Part shown: positions 7,535 to 15,225 of the stretch, piece after piece | How the letters are laid out: each line of letters opens with the position of its first letter | Numbering within the stretch: the first letter of the stretch is position 1 | Assembly (NCBI GenBank): GCA_052034005.1 | Contig: JBPOJB010000064.1 | Span: 1 to 19,799 of the forward strand | Source: JAAYDI01 sp052034005 | Lineage (GTDB): Bacteria > Planctomycetota > Planctomycetia > Pirellulales > Pirellulaceae | Length of the DNA stretch: 19,799 nucleotides | Direction: 5' to 3' | The notes under the pieces: model-generated | What the model saw: the letters and a program-made list of their open reading frames with translations, nothing else | Told to the model about the DNA's origin: nothing | Database searches by the model: none | Position numbers and translations under genes: made by a program

Positions 7535-8873
7535 ATCCCACGCCCGGATGAACCCACGGTTCTCGGTAGGGCCGGGCCAGCAGCCCATTGGCCTCGTCGT
7601 CGCCCACGACTTCATGCTTGACCGGGTCCCAGGCGAGCGTGCGCTTGAGCTGCATCGCGAGGTTGGCCAGGATGCAGCTGGCCGACGAGATATACCCCTG
7701 TTCGATGTCCGCGACCGGCCTGCTGCGCGTCTCAATGCACTGAAGCAGGTCGCGCATATGGCCCCGGATGGCCGGCGCGCAGTGGATTTCCAGCCGCTTC
7801 TCGGTCCGGTCCTCCGGATACTGGTCGCGTTCATCCACCCACTGACCGCGGATCTTCTCGCCGTCGCGCGACACGAATTCGTACCACCATACATTGGCCT
7901 TCAACGTGCCCTGGTCGCCGTAGAGAACGGCGCCCCACTGGTCGTCCGGATCGGGCGGAGCCCCCCAGGTGCGATGTTGCCAGACCACCTGCAGATCGTC
8001 GTAGTCGAACGTGGCGGTCTGCGTATCGGAGATGTTCGCCCGGCTGCCCGTGTCCACCCAGATGCCGCCGGTCGAGGACACGCGTTGCGGCCACCCCAGG
8101 TCCAGCAGCCAGCGGACCATGTCGAACATATGGATGCACATGTCGCCGACGATCCCGTTGCCGTATTCCATGAACGCGCGCCAGCCGCCGGGGTGCACCA
8201 GCTTGTTGTAACCGCGCCGCGGCGCCGGGCCGGTCCACATCTCCCAGTCCAGGTGGGCAGGCGGCGGGATATCGGGCGGATTCTCGCGCGTCCGCATATG
8301 GTAGTAGCAGTAGATCTCGGCCAGCGCGACCTTGCCGAGCTTCCCGGACCGGACGATCTGCTCCCGCGCTTCGATCAAGTGCGGCGTGCTGCGCCGCTGG
8401 GTGCCCACCTGCACCACGCGCTGGGCGCGGCGGGCTGCGGCCAGCATCGCCTGGCCCTCGCGCACATCCACGCTGATCGGCTTCTGCACATAGACGTCCG
8501 CACCCGCTTCCACCGCAGCGATCATGGGCAGGGCATGCCAGTGGTCGGGGGTGGCGATCAACACGATGTCCAGATCCTTCTCCGCCAGCATCTGGCGGTA
8601 ATCGCCGTACGTGCGCGGCCGCTTCTTCGACACCTGCCGCGCGGCCACCAGCTCCGCCGCCTCCGCGAGCAGCTGGCTGTCCACGTCGCACAGCGACACC
8701 ACTTCGACGGGCGCCACCTGCAGCAGCCGAAACAGGTCGCATTTGCCGTACCAGCCGGTGCCGATCAGCCCGACGCGCGCCGGCTTCTGGTCCGCATACG
8801 CAACAGCCTGACTCTGCGAGGCGGCCCAGGCCAGACTGCCGGCGGTGGCCGCGAGAAACGTGCGCCGATCCAT
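7533..8873 (-). CDS. TAT-exported Gfo/Idh/MocA oxidoreductase
   Basis: A 446-residue NAD(P)-dependent sugar dehydrogenase-type protein. Residues 1 to about 27 are a twin-arginine signal (MDRRTFLAATAG), suggesting export after folding with bound cofactor. The Rossmann domain starts at 33 with VGLIGTGWYG (GxGxxG at 38-43), followed by ATPDHWH at 107-113. The position of the usual EKP motif reads QKP (130-132): the lysine remains but the glutamate is replaced. The C-terminal domain carries GDMCIHMFD at 243-251, equivalent to the catalytic His region. The start is chosen at the TAT signal, with GGGAG upstream; an open frame extends to 9044 through the repeated element. The stop is 102 bp before the DUF1080 start, and the two probably work together. 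The substrate cannot be read from the sequence. Confidence 0.9.
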   Translation of the reverse strand: MDRRTFLAATAGSLAWAASQSQAVAYADQKPARVGLIGTGWYGKCDLFRLLQVAPVEVVSLCDVDSQLLAEAAELVAARQVSKKRPRTYGDYRQMLAEKDLDIVLIATPDHWHALPMIAAVEAGADVYVQKPISVDVREGQAMLAAARRAQRVVQVGTQRRSTPHLIEAREQIVRSGKLGKVALAEIYCYYHMRTRENPPDIPPPAHLDWEMWTGPAPRRGYNKLVHPGGWRAFMEYGNGIVGDMCIHMFDMVRWLLDLGWPQRVSSTGGIWVDTGSRANISDTQTATFDYDDLQVVWQHRTWGAPPDPDDQWGAVLYGDQGTLKANVWWYEFVSRDGEKIRGQWVDERDQYPEDRTEKRLEIHCAPAIRGHMRDLLQCIETRSRPVADIEQGYISSASCILANLAMQLKRTLAWDPVKHEVVGDDEANGLLARPYREPWVHPGVG

Positions 8874-8959
8874 CACGGTACTCCCATGTGACTGCGACTT
8901 CGACCCTGGTTGCGGCTTCCAGGCCCGGTTCCCGGCCCGCGTCTCCCTCCCCGACGCAC

Positions 8960-9040
8960 GGATACCGATCACCTCAGCGCCTGATTCTATGCGATCATCC
9001 CGGCCCGGAACAGCATGCAAGGCGCCTGGGAGGCGCACCT
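8960..9040 (-). repeat. Copy B of the 81-bp intergenic element
   Basis: Second copy of the element described at 7454-7534, in the same orientation and without gaps. It lies in the 196-bp gap upstream of the TAT-exported Gfo/Idh gene, 86 bp before that gene's start codon. Differences from copy A cluster in the half nearest the upstream gene (positions 54-76 of the element). Neither copy has terminal inverted repeats, a transposase gene or a convincing coding frame. Confidence 0.75.
8984..9012 (-). promoter_or_regulatory. Possible promoter inside element copy B
   Basis: On the minus strand TGTTCC (complement of 9007-9012), a 17-bp spacer, and TAGAAT (complement of 8984-8989) mirror the motif in copy A. 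It would transcribe the Gfo/Idh gene with a leader of about 105 bases. Confidence 0.4.
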
Positions 9041-9069
9041 GCACCGCCGCACAGGATCGCGGCGGCGGC

Positions 9070-9813
9070 TCAACGCAGGGACGGCGACAGTTCCACGCCG
9101 GCCTGCGAGTTCTCCAGCCGTGCGCGGAACAGAGGGCTGAGGCCGAAATAGTGATTCGGCCGATTCAGCTCCATGGCGAATTCGAATTTCTGGTACGGGT
9201 TCTCGACGGCCACCACGGGCAAGCGACGGATCCACAGGGCGCTGGTCGTGGTCCCGTTCCATTTGCTGACGAACACGCCCACGCCGGCCAACGGTTCCGG
9301 CTGCAGGTGGAACACGCGCGTGACCACCGAGACCAGGTGCCGTTCGTCCCCCACCACGCCGTCCAACGCGATGCGCTGGACCACGCGCTGTTCGTCGAAA
9401 TAGTACGTGAGCGACCCGGCGACGTCCTGCGGGCGCGTGCCGGTGATCAGCGGCACGCGGAGCCCATCCAGATCGCCCTCGCTGCGCGTGGTGGACACGC
9501 GCGGCCAGTTGTCCATGACCCAGCGCGGCGTGATGTCGAAACGCAAGACGCCCTCGAGCGTCGCGACCGGCGTCGACGTGGCCGACCGCAGCGGCGCAGA
9601 GGACGTGCTCAGATCACTCAACGCCAACGCCCGGCCGACCGCCGGATCCGTAATCCCCGGCTCCGGCGCGACGTCGTCGCGCTGGCCGCCGGAGAGCCAC
9701 GCGCCGATCGTCCCGCGCACCGACTCGGTCGACTCGCTGGTCAGCAGGTAGGGTACACCGATCGCCAGCGCCAAGGGAATCGCAAGCGAGAATCGCTGGA
9801 ATAGACCTTTCAT
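9070..9813 (-). CDS. Uncharacterised membrane-anchored protein, planctomycete-type (DUF6690-like)
   Basis: A 247-residue protein of unknown function. Residues 7-25 form one hydrophobic segment (LAIPLALAIGVPYLLTS) after a short basic start: an N-terminal anchor or uncleaved signal. A disordered Ser/Pro-rich stretch (about 43-84) follows, then a compact alpha/beta domain (about 85-245) with blocks LEGVLRFDITPRWVMDNWPRVST, DLDGLRVPLITGTRPQDVAGSLTYYFD and NRPNHYFGLSPLF. The pattern resembles planctomycete-restricted proteins catalogued as DUF6690; that name is from memory and unverified. The start is well supported by GGAGGT eight bases upstream. It lies 218 bp downstream of another uncharacterised gene on the same strand, and the gap between them holds nothing I recognise. 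Confidence 0.75.
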   Translation of the reverse strand: MKGLFQRFSLAIPLALAIGVPYLLTSESTESVRGTIGAWLSGGQRDDVAPEPGITDPAVGRALALSDLSTSSAPLRSATSTPVATLEGVLRFDITPRWVMDNWPRVSTTRSEGDLDGLRVPLITGTRPQDVAGSLTYYFDEQRVVQRIALDGVVGDERHLVSVVTRVFHLQPEPLAGVGVFVSKWNGTTTSALWIRRLPVVAVENPYQKFEFAMELNRPNHYFGLSPLFRARLENSQAGVELSPSLR

Positions 9814-10031
9814 GAATTCCGCACCTCCGGCCACAGCGGGCCGCGGGCTCCCCTCGCGCGGCACCATCCCCGTCGGCAGTCCGCGGGCACCTCCTGCGCA
9901 AAGCATCGGACAGGGTCGCGGGCAACTTGCGAAATCCGGCCCGGCGCTGGGCAGCTTACCCAGTCGGGACAACGGGAACGGAGAACCGCGCTGGTCGGCG
10001 CGCGGAGCAGGTACCGGGCTGGCCCGAGCAG

Positions 10032-10454
10032 TCAGGGCGCGTCGTCGCGGTCGAGTACCTCGGGGGTCGTGCCGAGCAGAGCAGCCGCATACTCGTAGTC
10101 GGAGTAGTACGCCCGCCGCTCGTGCTCCGCATCGATCTCGAGTGATTGTAGGAGTTGTTCCGCCTTTTCCAGCGGGTACCGGCGCCGCAACTGCCGCAGG
10201 AAACACAGGTACTCCTCGTCCAGCAGCGCCTGCTCGATCGTCGGCCACCGGCCGATCAGGTGCCGCGGGTTGTGCTCGAGGACCAGCTTACGGCAGCGCC
10301 GGGCGACCGGGTCAAGCCGCATCTCGGCCGCCGCCGCCGCGGCCAACAGCAGGAACCGGTCGCGCACATGCGGGCGCCGGCGCCGGTAACTCGCCGCCGC
10401 CAGATGCAGATAGATCGGCAGTAGATGACTCGCCGCAGACATCGCACACTCCAT
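10032..10454 (-). CDS. Small helical protein of unknown function
   Basis: A 140-residue protein that I do not recognise. It is rich in Arg, Leu and Ala and looks all alpha-helical, with blocks such as LLPIYLHLAAASYRRRRPHVRDRFLLLAAAAAAEM and LDEEYLCFLRQLRRRYPLEKAEQLLQSLEID. It has no signal peptide or clear membrane segment. Two starts are nearly equal: ATG at 10454 (GGAGGG six bases upstream, used here) and ATG at 10442 (GGAG six bases upstream, 136 residues). The coding call rests on the binding sites, an intact frame and sensible amino-acid use. It is divergent from the methyltransferase gene, with starts about 70 bp apart. Confidence 0.65.
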   Translation of the reverse strand: MECAMSAASHLLPIYLHLAAASYRRRRPHVRDRFLLLAAAAAAEMRLDPVARRCRKLVLEHNPRHLIGRWPTIEQALLDEEYLCFLRQLRRRYPLEKAEQLLQSLEIDAEHERRAYYSDYEYAAALLGTTPEVLDRDDAP

Positions 10455-10526
10455 CATCGTCCCTCCGGCAGGCGAAGGCAAGCCACGATGGCCGACCACG
10501 CGGCCCGATGCCACAATGACCAGACC

Positions 10527-11771
10527 ATGCAGGCTCACCTCGAAGACTACCGCTGGCTGATCAGCGCCGACGCGGCGCCGTGGCTGGAGCGGTGCCGGGA
10601 ATCGTCGGCGCCGACGGTCGCACTGGTCCGGCAACTGCGCCGCGAACTGACGGCGGCACGCTCGCACCTGGTGCTGGAACAGCAGGAACTGCGCCGGCGC
10701 GCGGCCGGCAAGTTCGAGGCGGCCGACCGGCTGTTCTTCACCCGACAAGGCCTGGAGCAATCGACCGACCAGTGGGTCGCACAGTATAAGGCTCTCCGCT
10801 TCCCCGCCGGAGAGGCGGTGGCCGATCTGTGCTGCGGCATCGGCGGCGACCTGCTCGCGCTGGCGCGGCAGTCCTCCGTGACCGGCGTCGATCTGAACCC
10901 CGTCCACGCGCTGCTGGCGGAGGCCAACGCCCGCGCGCTCGAGCTGCCGGCCTGCACCGTGCGGACCGCCGATGCCGGCCTGTGCCCGGTCCAGCACCTC
11001 GCGGCCTGGCACATCGACCCGGACCGGCGGGTGCAAGGACGCCGCACCGCGCAGCCCTGTTTTTCCGAGCCGCCGGTCGAGGCGCTCCGGCGCCTGCTCG
11101 CCGCGTGCCCGCACGCCGCCCTCAAGCTGGCCCCGAGCGCCGACATCCCGGACGACTGGACGAACCGGGCGGAGCGGCAGTGGATCGGCAGCGGCCGGGA
11201 ATGCCGCCAACAGGTCGTCTGGTTCGCCTCGCTGGCGCACCACCCGCGACTCCGCTCAGCCCTGGTCGTGGACCGACACGGGCTGACGAGCCCGCCGCTG
11301 GTCGGAACGGGACAGGAATCGTGTCCCACGGCAACGGCCATCCGCCGCTTCCTCTTCGAGCCCCACGCCTGCGTGCTCGCCGCACGGCTGACCGCCGCGC
11401 TGGGCACGCAATTCAACCTCGAACAGCTCGATCCGCAGGTCGCCTACTTGACCGGTGACCACCTGATAACCGATGCCCGACTCGCCGCGTTCGAAGTGCT
11501 CGACGTATTGCCTTTCGACCTGCGCAAGCTCCGCGCCGCGCTGAACGATCGACGCATCGGCGACCTGGAGGTGAAGAAACGGGGCGTGGCCGTCGACCCA
11601 GCCGCCGTCCGCCGCCAGCTGCAGGGCAGGGGCGATCAGCAAGCCGTCCTGATCATCAGTCCGCACGCGGGAGCAGTCCGCGCTATCCTCGCACGCAGAC
11701 AGGTCCAGGAGTGGACGAGCGGGATGGGGGGCATCATCCAGGGCTCCGCACGGACCCGGGACGCCACCTGA
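10527..11771 (+). CDS. Class I SAM-dependent methyltransferase with THUMP-like C-terminus
   Basis: A 414-residue methyltransferase. A helical N-terminal region (1 to about 85) is followed by a Rossmann fold with motif I VADLCCGIGGDLLALA (98-113) and VTGVDLNP (118-125), where the Asp binds the SAM ribose. IDPDRRVQGRRT (163-174) sits at the motif IV position and matches the DPxRR signature of this family. Residues about 321-390 (FEVLDVLPFDLRKLRAAL, LEVKKRGVAVDP) look like the THUMP-like domain found at the C-terminus of these proteins, so an RNA substrate is likely but unproven. The start at 10527 begins the usual HLEDYRWLISADA N-terminus; ATG at 10488 in the same frame is an alternative with a weak AAGG site. 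The last 25 residues are a poorly conserved-looking tail. It converges on the CocE-type hydrolase gene. Confidence 0.8.
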   Translation: MQAHLEDYRWLISADAAPWLERCRESSAPTVALVRQLRRELTAARSHLVLEQQELRRRAAGKFEAADRLFFTRQGLEQSTDQWVAQYKALRFPAGEAVADLCCGIGGDLLALARQSSVTGVDLNPVHALLAEANARALELPACTVRTADAGLCPVQHLAAWHIDPDRRVQGRRTAQPCFSEPPVEALRRLLAACPHAALKLAPSADIPDDWTNRAERQWIGSGRECRQQVVWFASLAHHPRLRSALVVDRHGLTSPPLVGTGQESCPTATAIRRFLFEPHACVLAARLTAALGTQFNLEQLDPQVAYLTGDHLITDARLAAFEVLDVLPFDLRKLRAALNDRRIGDLEVKKRGVAVDPAAVRRQLQGRGDQQAVLIISPHAGAVRAILARRQVQEWTSGMGGIIQGSARTRDAT

Positions 11772-11825
11772 CAGCTTCGCCGATGGGATCGAACGTACCG
11801 GCCGGATCGGAGCAGCTCCGTTGGT

Positions 11826-13634
11826 CTACTGATCGAAAGTGAAGATGCCGGCCTGCCCGCCCGGCGCGATCTCCACGCGGGCCATCGGCGGCAGTTCGGG
11901 CAGGATCGGCAGCACGACATGCGAGGGGCACTCCGCAGTACGCAGGATCCGGACCGTGCCGGGCGGCATCATCGATTCGTACCAGTACGCCGGCCGGCCG
12001 TCTTGGTGGCGCGTGACCGGGTCGGCTGAGAGGGGCTGGCTGATCCACAGCGCCAACTGGTGCCCGGCGCGAAACACATGCCCGACCGGAAACACTTCGA
12101 TATCGAAACGATAGGGCCGGCCCGGCACCAGCGGCACGATGTCGCGATGGGTGTGTCGAGGCCGCACGAGAACCGGCTGCGAGTCGACCGTGACGCTGAG
12201 CGACTTCTCCTTGTCGATCGCGTAGTGCGAGCCACGCAGCAATCCGCGTTGCAGCAGCTGGATCACGCCGTCGGCGTCCACATCGGCCAGGGCCACGTAG
12301 AAGTCGGTGTCGACCGTGGTGCTCGAGGCCCAGAACGAGACGGCGATCGGCCCGCACACCGCCAACGGCTCATCGCAGGTGAACATGTAGTAGATGCCGT
12401 CCAGGTCGGAATCCGCCTGGCCGACCGTCACGACATACGTGTCTTCGCCCCCTTCGTCCTCCGTCGGCGGACTGGTCGACAGCTGTTGCTCGTCGCGGAA
12501 GTAGTAACGCGTCCAGCGGGTCTGGGGCAGCGGAAAGTTGCTGGCCACCAGCGGCCGATTGACGGCCACCGAGTCGCGCGGGGTCTCGAAGTGCACCTGC
12601 ACGCGCTGAGCGGCATCCGCATACGCCCGCGGTTCGCCCTGTCCGTCCTGCAAGGTCCAGTAGTTGAGCCACTGGAGCCGGTCTTGCGCAAAGCGCCCGA
12701 CATCGCCATGGTCGCCGTTGGACAGCACCAATCGCTTGGGAACGTCGTCCGGGATATAGGTCCAGAGCCACAGGCCGCTGGGCCCCGTCTGCTCGTCCTG
12801 GTACGCGTGCATGATGTGGATCGGAGCCCGCACTCCGGCGGCAAACGCGCCCGGCGACGCGGCGGCGAACTCAGGTCGCTCGGTGGCGCTGACAAGCGAG
12901 TTCCAGAGGATGTCGCGCCCCAGATCCCACGGCGGGCGCGAGGACCAAAGGTCCTGGTATTGTTGCGGCGTCAGGCCGCGCGCCCGCCGCGCCGCTTCGC
13001 TCGAACCGAACGGGCCGGTCGGCTGGTACAGGTTCACCATCCACTCGACCGGGAACCCGGCGTTCCGCACGCCGCCGGGCCGCCCAATGTCGCGATAGAT
13101 GTCGTCGAGCAGTCCGGAGACCGCCACGGCCGACAGGTGCGGCGGGTTGGTCGCCGCGACCATGAACGCCGACAGGCCGCCCCAGGAGTGCCCGTGCATC
13201 GCGACTTTGCCGTTCGACCACGGCTGCTGGACGATCCAGTTCTCAATCACCTCGTAACCGTCCAGGCCGTTGCGGTGGCTGATCGCCTGGATCGTGCCGC
13301 CCGACGCCCCGGCGCCGCGCAACGACGCCCGCACCGTCACGTACTGATCGCCAAACGCACTGGCCCGCTGCGGGACCGTCGAGCTGTCGTAGCCCTGCAT
13401 CTCGAACATCGCGGGCCATTTGCGCGACGTGGAGTGCGGGTCGAATCCGCGGGGATAGCCCACGGCCAACGCGATCCGCACCCCGTCGGACATCGTGGCG
13501 TAGGTGAACTCGTGTTCGGACTCCCCGGTCGGCGCCTCCTGCGTAGTTCCCTGTGCCCACGCCGCCTGGCACCCCAGCAGCACCAAACCGAACAGGGCCA
13601 CAGCGCGTCGCAACCCCATCATCGGATCGTTCAC
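11826..13634 (-). CDS. Secreted CocE/NonD-family serine hydrolase (X-Pro dipeptidyl-peptidase-like)
   Basis: A 602-residue alpha/beta hydrolase. An N-terminal export signal (basic LRR at 8-10, then a hydrophobic core) could be cut after AWA at 27; LLGC at 19-22 is an off-consensus lipobox. The catalytic domain has the nucleophile Ser150 in GHSWGG, predicted Asp280 in MHAYQDEQ and predicted His309 in NGDHGD. The usual CocE elbow is GxSYxG; here Trp replaces Tyr. The C-terminal half (about 345-600) is the jelly-roll domain typical of X-Pro dipeptidyl-peptidases (MPPGTVRILRTAECPSHVVLPILP). Known members cleave Xaa-Pro peptides, cocaine esters or beta-lactam side chains, so the substrate is open. 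The GTG start at 13634 is preferred because GGAGG lies six bases upstream; the ATGs at 13622 and 13619 are too far away. Confidence 0.85.
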   Translation of the reverse strand: MNDPMMGLRRAVALFGLVLLGCQAAWAQGTTQEAPTGESEHEFTYATMSDGVRIALAVGYPRGFDPHSTSRKWPAMFEMQGYDSSTVPQRASAFGDQYVTVRASLRGAGASGGTIQAISHRNGLDGYEVIENWIVQQPWSNGKVAMHGHSWGGLSAFMVAATNPPHLSAVAVSGLLDDIYRDIGRPGGVRNAGFPVEWMVNLYQPTGPFGSSEAARRARGLTPQQYQDLWSSRPPWDLGRDILWNSLVSATERPEFAAASPGAFAAGVRAPIHIMHAYQDEQTGPSGLWLWTYIPDDVPKRLVLSNGDHGDVGRFAQDRLQWLNYWTLQDGQGEPRAYADAAQRVQVHFETPRDSVAVNRPLVASNFPLPQTRWTRYYFRDEQQLSTSPPTEDEGGEDTYVVTVGQADSDLDGIYYMFTCDEPLAVCGPIAVSFWASSTTVDTDFYVALADVDADGVIQLLQRGLLRGSHYAIDKEKSLSVTVDSQPVLVRPRHTHRDIVPLVPGRPYRFDIEVFPVGHVFRAGHQLALWISQPLSADPVTRHQDGRPAYWYESMMPPGTVRILRTAECPSHVVLPILPELPPMARVEIAPGGQAGIFTFDQ

Positions 13635-13689
13635 AGCCAGCCTCCTGTCGCCGTTGTCATACCCCGTGCACCCGGGTGATGTTCAACTC

Positions 13690-13718
13690 GTTATAATCGG
13701 TCCCGTCGCAGCGTGCAA
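13690..13718 (-). promoter_or_regulatory. Promoter for the CocE-type hydrolase gene
   Basis: On the minus strand TTGCAC (complement of 13713-13718), a 17-bp spacer and TATAAC (complement of 13690-13695) form a reasonable sigma-70-type promoter about 55 bases before the GTG start. Its -10 overlaps the plus-strand -10 at 13692-13697, so the two divergent promoters probably compete. Confidence 0.45.
13692..13697 (+). promoter_or_regulatory. Possible -10 box for the FGGY kinase gene
   Basis: TATAAT, a perfect consensus, lies 70 bases before the kinase start. The region 16-18 bp upstream is not TTGACA-like but contains the perfect 10-bp palindrome CACCCGGGTG at 13669-13678, placed where an activator or repressor would act. 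Confidence 0.4.
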
Positions 13719-13767
13719 ATTGGGGCGCACGGTCGTTCGAGGCGTCGGCACCACGAAGGGCTCGGCT

Positions 13768-15222
13768 ATGACGAAGGCGCTCAGTGCGGTCATCGGCCTG
13801 GATGTCGGGACGGGTGGCGCGCGGGCCACGGCGATCGACCTGGCCGGGAACCTGCTCGGCGAGGGCGTTGCTCGGCTGCCCGCACATGCCACGACCGTCG
13901 ACGGGCCGCGCGTCGAACAGGACCCGCACGCGTGGAGCGCTGCGGCGTGCGACGCGCTGCGCACGGTGACCGGCAGGCTGCCGACTGGCGTTCGAATCGA
14001 GGGCGTGGCAGTCGACGCGACCTCCGGAACGTTTCTGTTTGTCGATGCTCGACATCGGCCGCTGACGCCCGGCCTGATGTACAACGACCAGCGCGCCGCG
14101 GATGCCGCGCCGGAAGTCGCTCAAGCGTTGGATCCCGTGTTGGCGCCGTACGGCATTCAGATCGCCACCAGCTTCGCATTGCCGAAGATCGTGCATCTCC
14201 TGCGGCAGCAACCCGGCTTGGCGGCACCCGGTCACCGCGTCGTGCATCAGACCGATTGGATCGTCGGCCTGCTGTGCGGTGTCTACGACTGCACCGACAT
14301 CTCGACCGCCCTCAAGACCGGCGCGGACCCGGGCGCGCTCGCCTGGCCCCCGGTGATCGAATCCCTGGGCGTGCCGCTGCCGTTGCTGCCCCGGCTCGTC
14401 CTGCCCGGCACGCCGATCGGGCAGGTCACGGCGCAAGCCCACGCGCAGACCGGGCTCCAGGCGGGAACACCGGTGGTGGCCGGGTGCACGGACGGCACCG
14501 CCGGCTGCCTTGCATCCGGAGCGCGGGTCACAGGCGATCTGAACGTGACGCTGGGGACTACGTTGGTCTTCAAAGCGATTGCGGACCGGCCGCTGATCGA
14601 TCCGCAGGGCGCCATCTACAACCATCGGCATCCGGCCGGTGGCTACCTGCCGGGGGCCGCGTCGAGCACGGGCGGCGAGTGGATTGAGACGCACTTGCCG
14701 GGCGCCGACCTGGACCTGCTGGGCCGACAGGCACTCGAACACCTGCCGACGGGCGAGCTTGTGTATCCGCTGGTCAAGGTGGGCGAGCGGTTCCCGATGG
14801 CGTGGCCGCACGCACGCGGCTTCGGGCTGGACGCGCTGCCGGACCCCGCCGTGCGGTTCGCCGCCGGCATGGAGGCCGTGGCGTACCTGGAACGGATGGG
14901 GATCGAACGGTTCGAGCAGTTGGGGCTGCCGATCGGCCCGACGATCTACGCGACCGGTGGCGGGGCGGAGAGCGACGTGTGGCTGCGGATCCGCGCGGCG
15001 GTGAGCCGCCGCACGCTGTGCGTGCCGGCCCGCGCTGGGTGCAGCGTTGGTGCCGCCGTGTTGGCGGCCATGCCGGCCACCGGGAGCTGTCAGGAAGCGG
15101 CGGCGCGCCTCGTGCGGTGGGGACGCACGATCGAGCCCTGCGCGCGGTGGGCCGACCGCTACGACGACATCTATGCGCGGTTCCGGCAAGTCATGATGGA
15201 CCGCGAGAAGGCCGCGGGGTGA
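13768..15222 (+). CDS. FGGY-family carbohydrate kinase (SePSK/AtXK1-like, possibly D-ribulose kinase)
   Basis: A 484-residue sugar kinase that would phosphorylate a ketose or polyol with ATP. The N-terminal phosphate loop is IGLDVGTGGARATAIDLAG (9-27), with Asp12. The central block VDATSGTFLFVDARHRPLTPGLMYNDQRA (82-110) resembles the cyanobacterial/plant SePSK-AtXK1 subgroup, whose characterised members act on D-ribulose, more than classical xylulokinases. CTDGTAG at 240-246 holds the predicted catalytic base Asp242. YATGGGAESDVWLRIRAAVSRR (394-415) is the ATP-binding C-terminal motif. Length is normal. The start at 13768 has GAAGGG seven bases upstream and directly precedes the first beta strand; an open frame continues upstream but overlaps the divergent gene. 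It is coupled to the following mutase gene by a 3-bp gap. The substrate is inferred from subgroup resemblance only. Confidence 0.85.
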   Translation: MTKALSAVIGLDVGTGGARATAIDLAGNLLGEGVARLPAHATTVDGPRVEQDPHAWSAAACDALRTVTGRLPTGVRIEGVAVDATSGTFLFVDARHRPLTPGLMYNDQRAADAAPEVAQALDPVLAPYGIQIATSFALPKIVHLLRQQPGLAAPGHRVVHQTDWIVGLLCGVYDCTDISTALKTGADPGALAWPPVIESLGVPLPLLPRLVLPGTPIGQVTAQAHAQTGLQAGTPVVAGCTDGTAGCLASGARVTGDLNVTLGTTLVFKAIADRPLIDPQGAIYNHRHPAGGYLPGAASSTGGEWIETHLPGADLDLLGRQALEHLPTGELVYPLVKVGERFPMAWPHARGFGLDALPDPAVRFAAGMEAVAYLERMGIERFEQLGLPIGPTIYATGGGAESDVWLRIRAAVSRRTLCVPARAGCSVGAAVLAAMPATGSCQEAAARLVRWGRTIEPCARWADRYDDIYARFRQVMMDREKAAG

Positions 15223-15225
15223 GTC

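Noticed and set aside
11808..11820. Stem-loop CGGAG-CAG-CTCCG between the convergent methyltransferase and hydrolase genes as a terminator
   Set aside because: The stem is only 5 bp and there is no T-run on either strand.
12060..13679. A 539-codon plus-strand open frame antisense to the CocE-type hydrolase
   Set aside because: The minus-strand gene has a ribosome binding site, signal peptide and catalytic triad; the antisense product has none of these.
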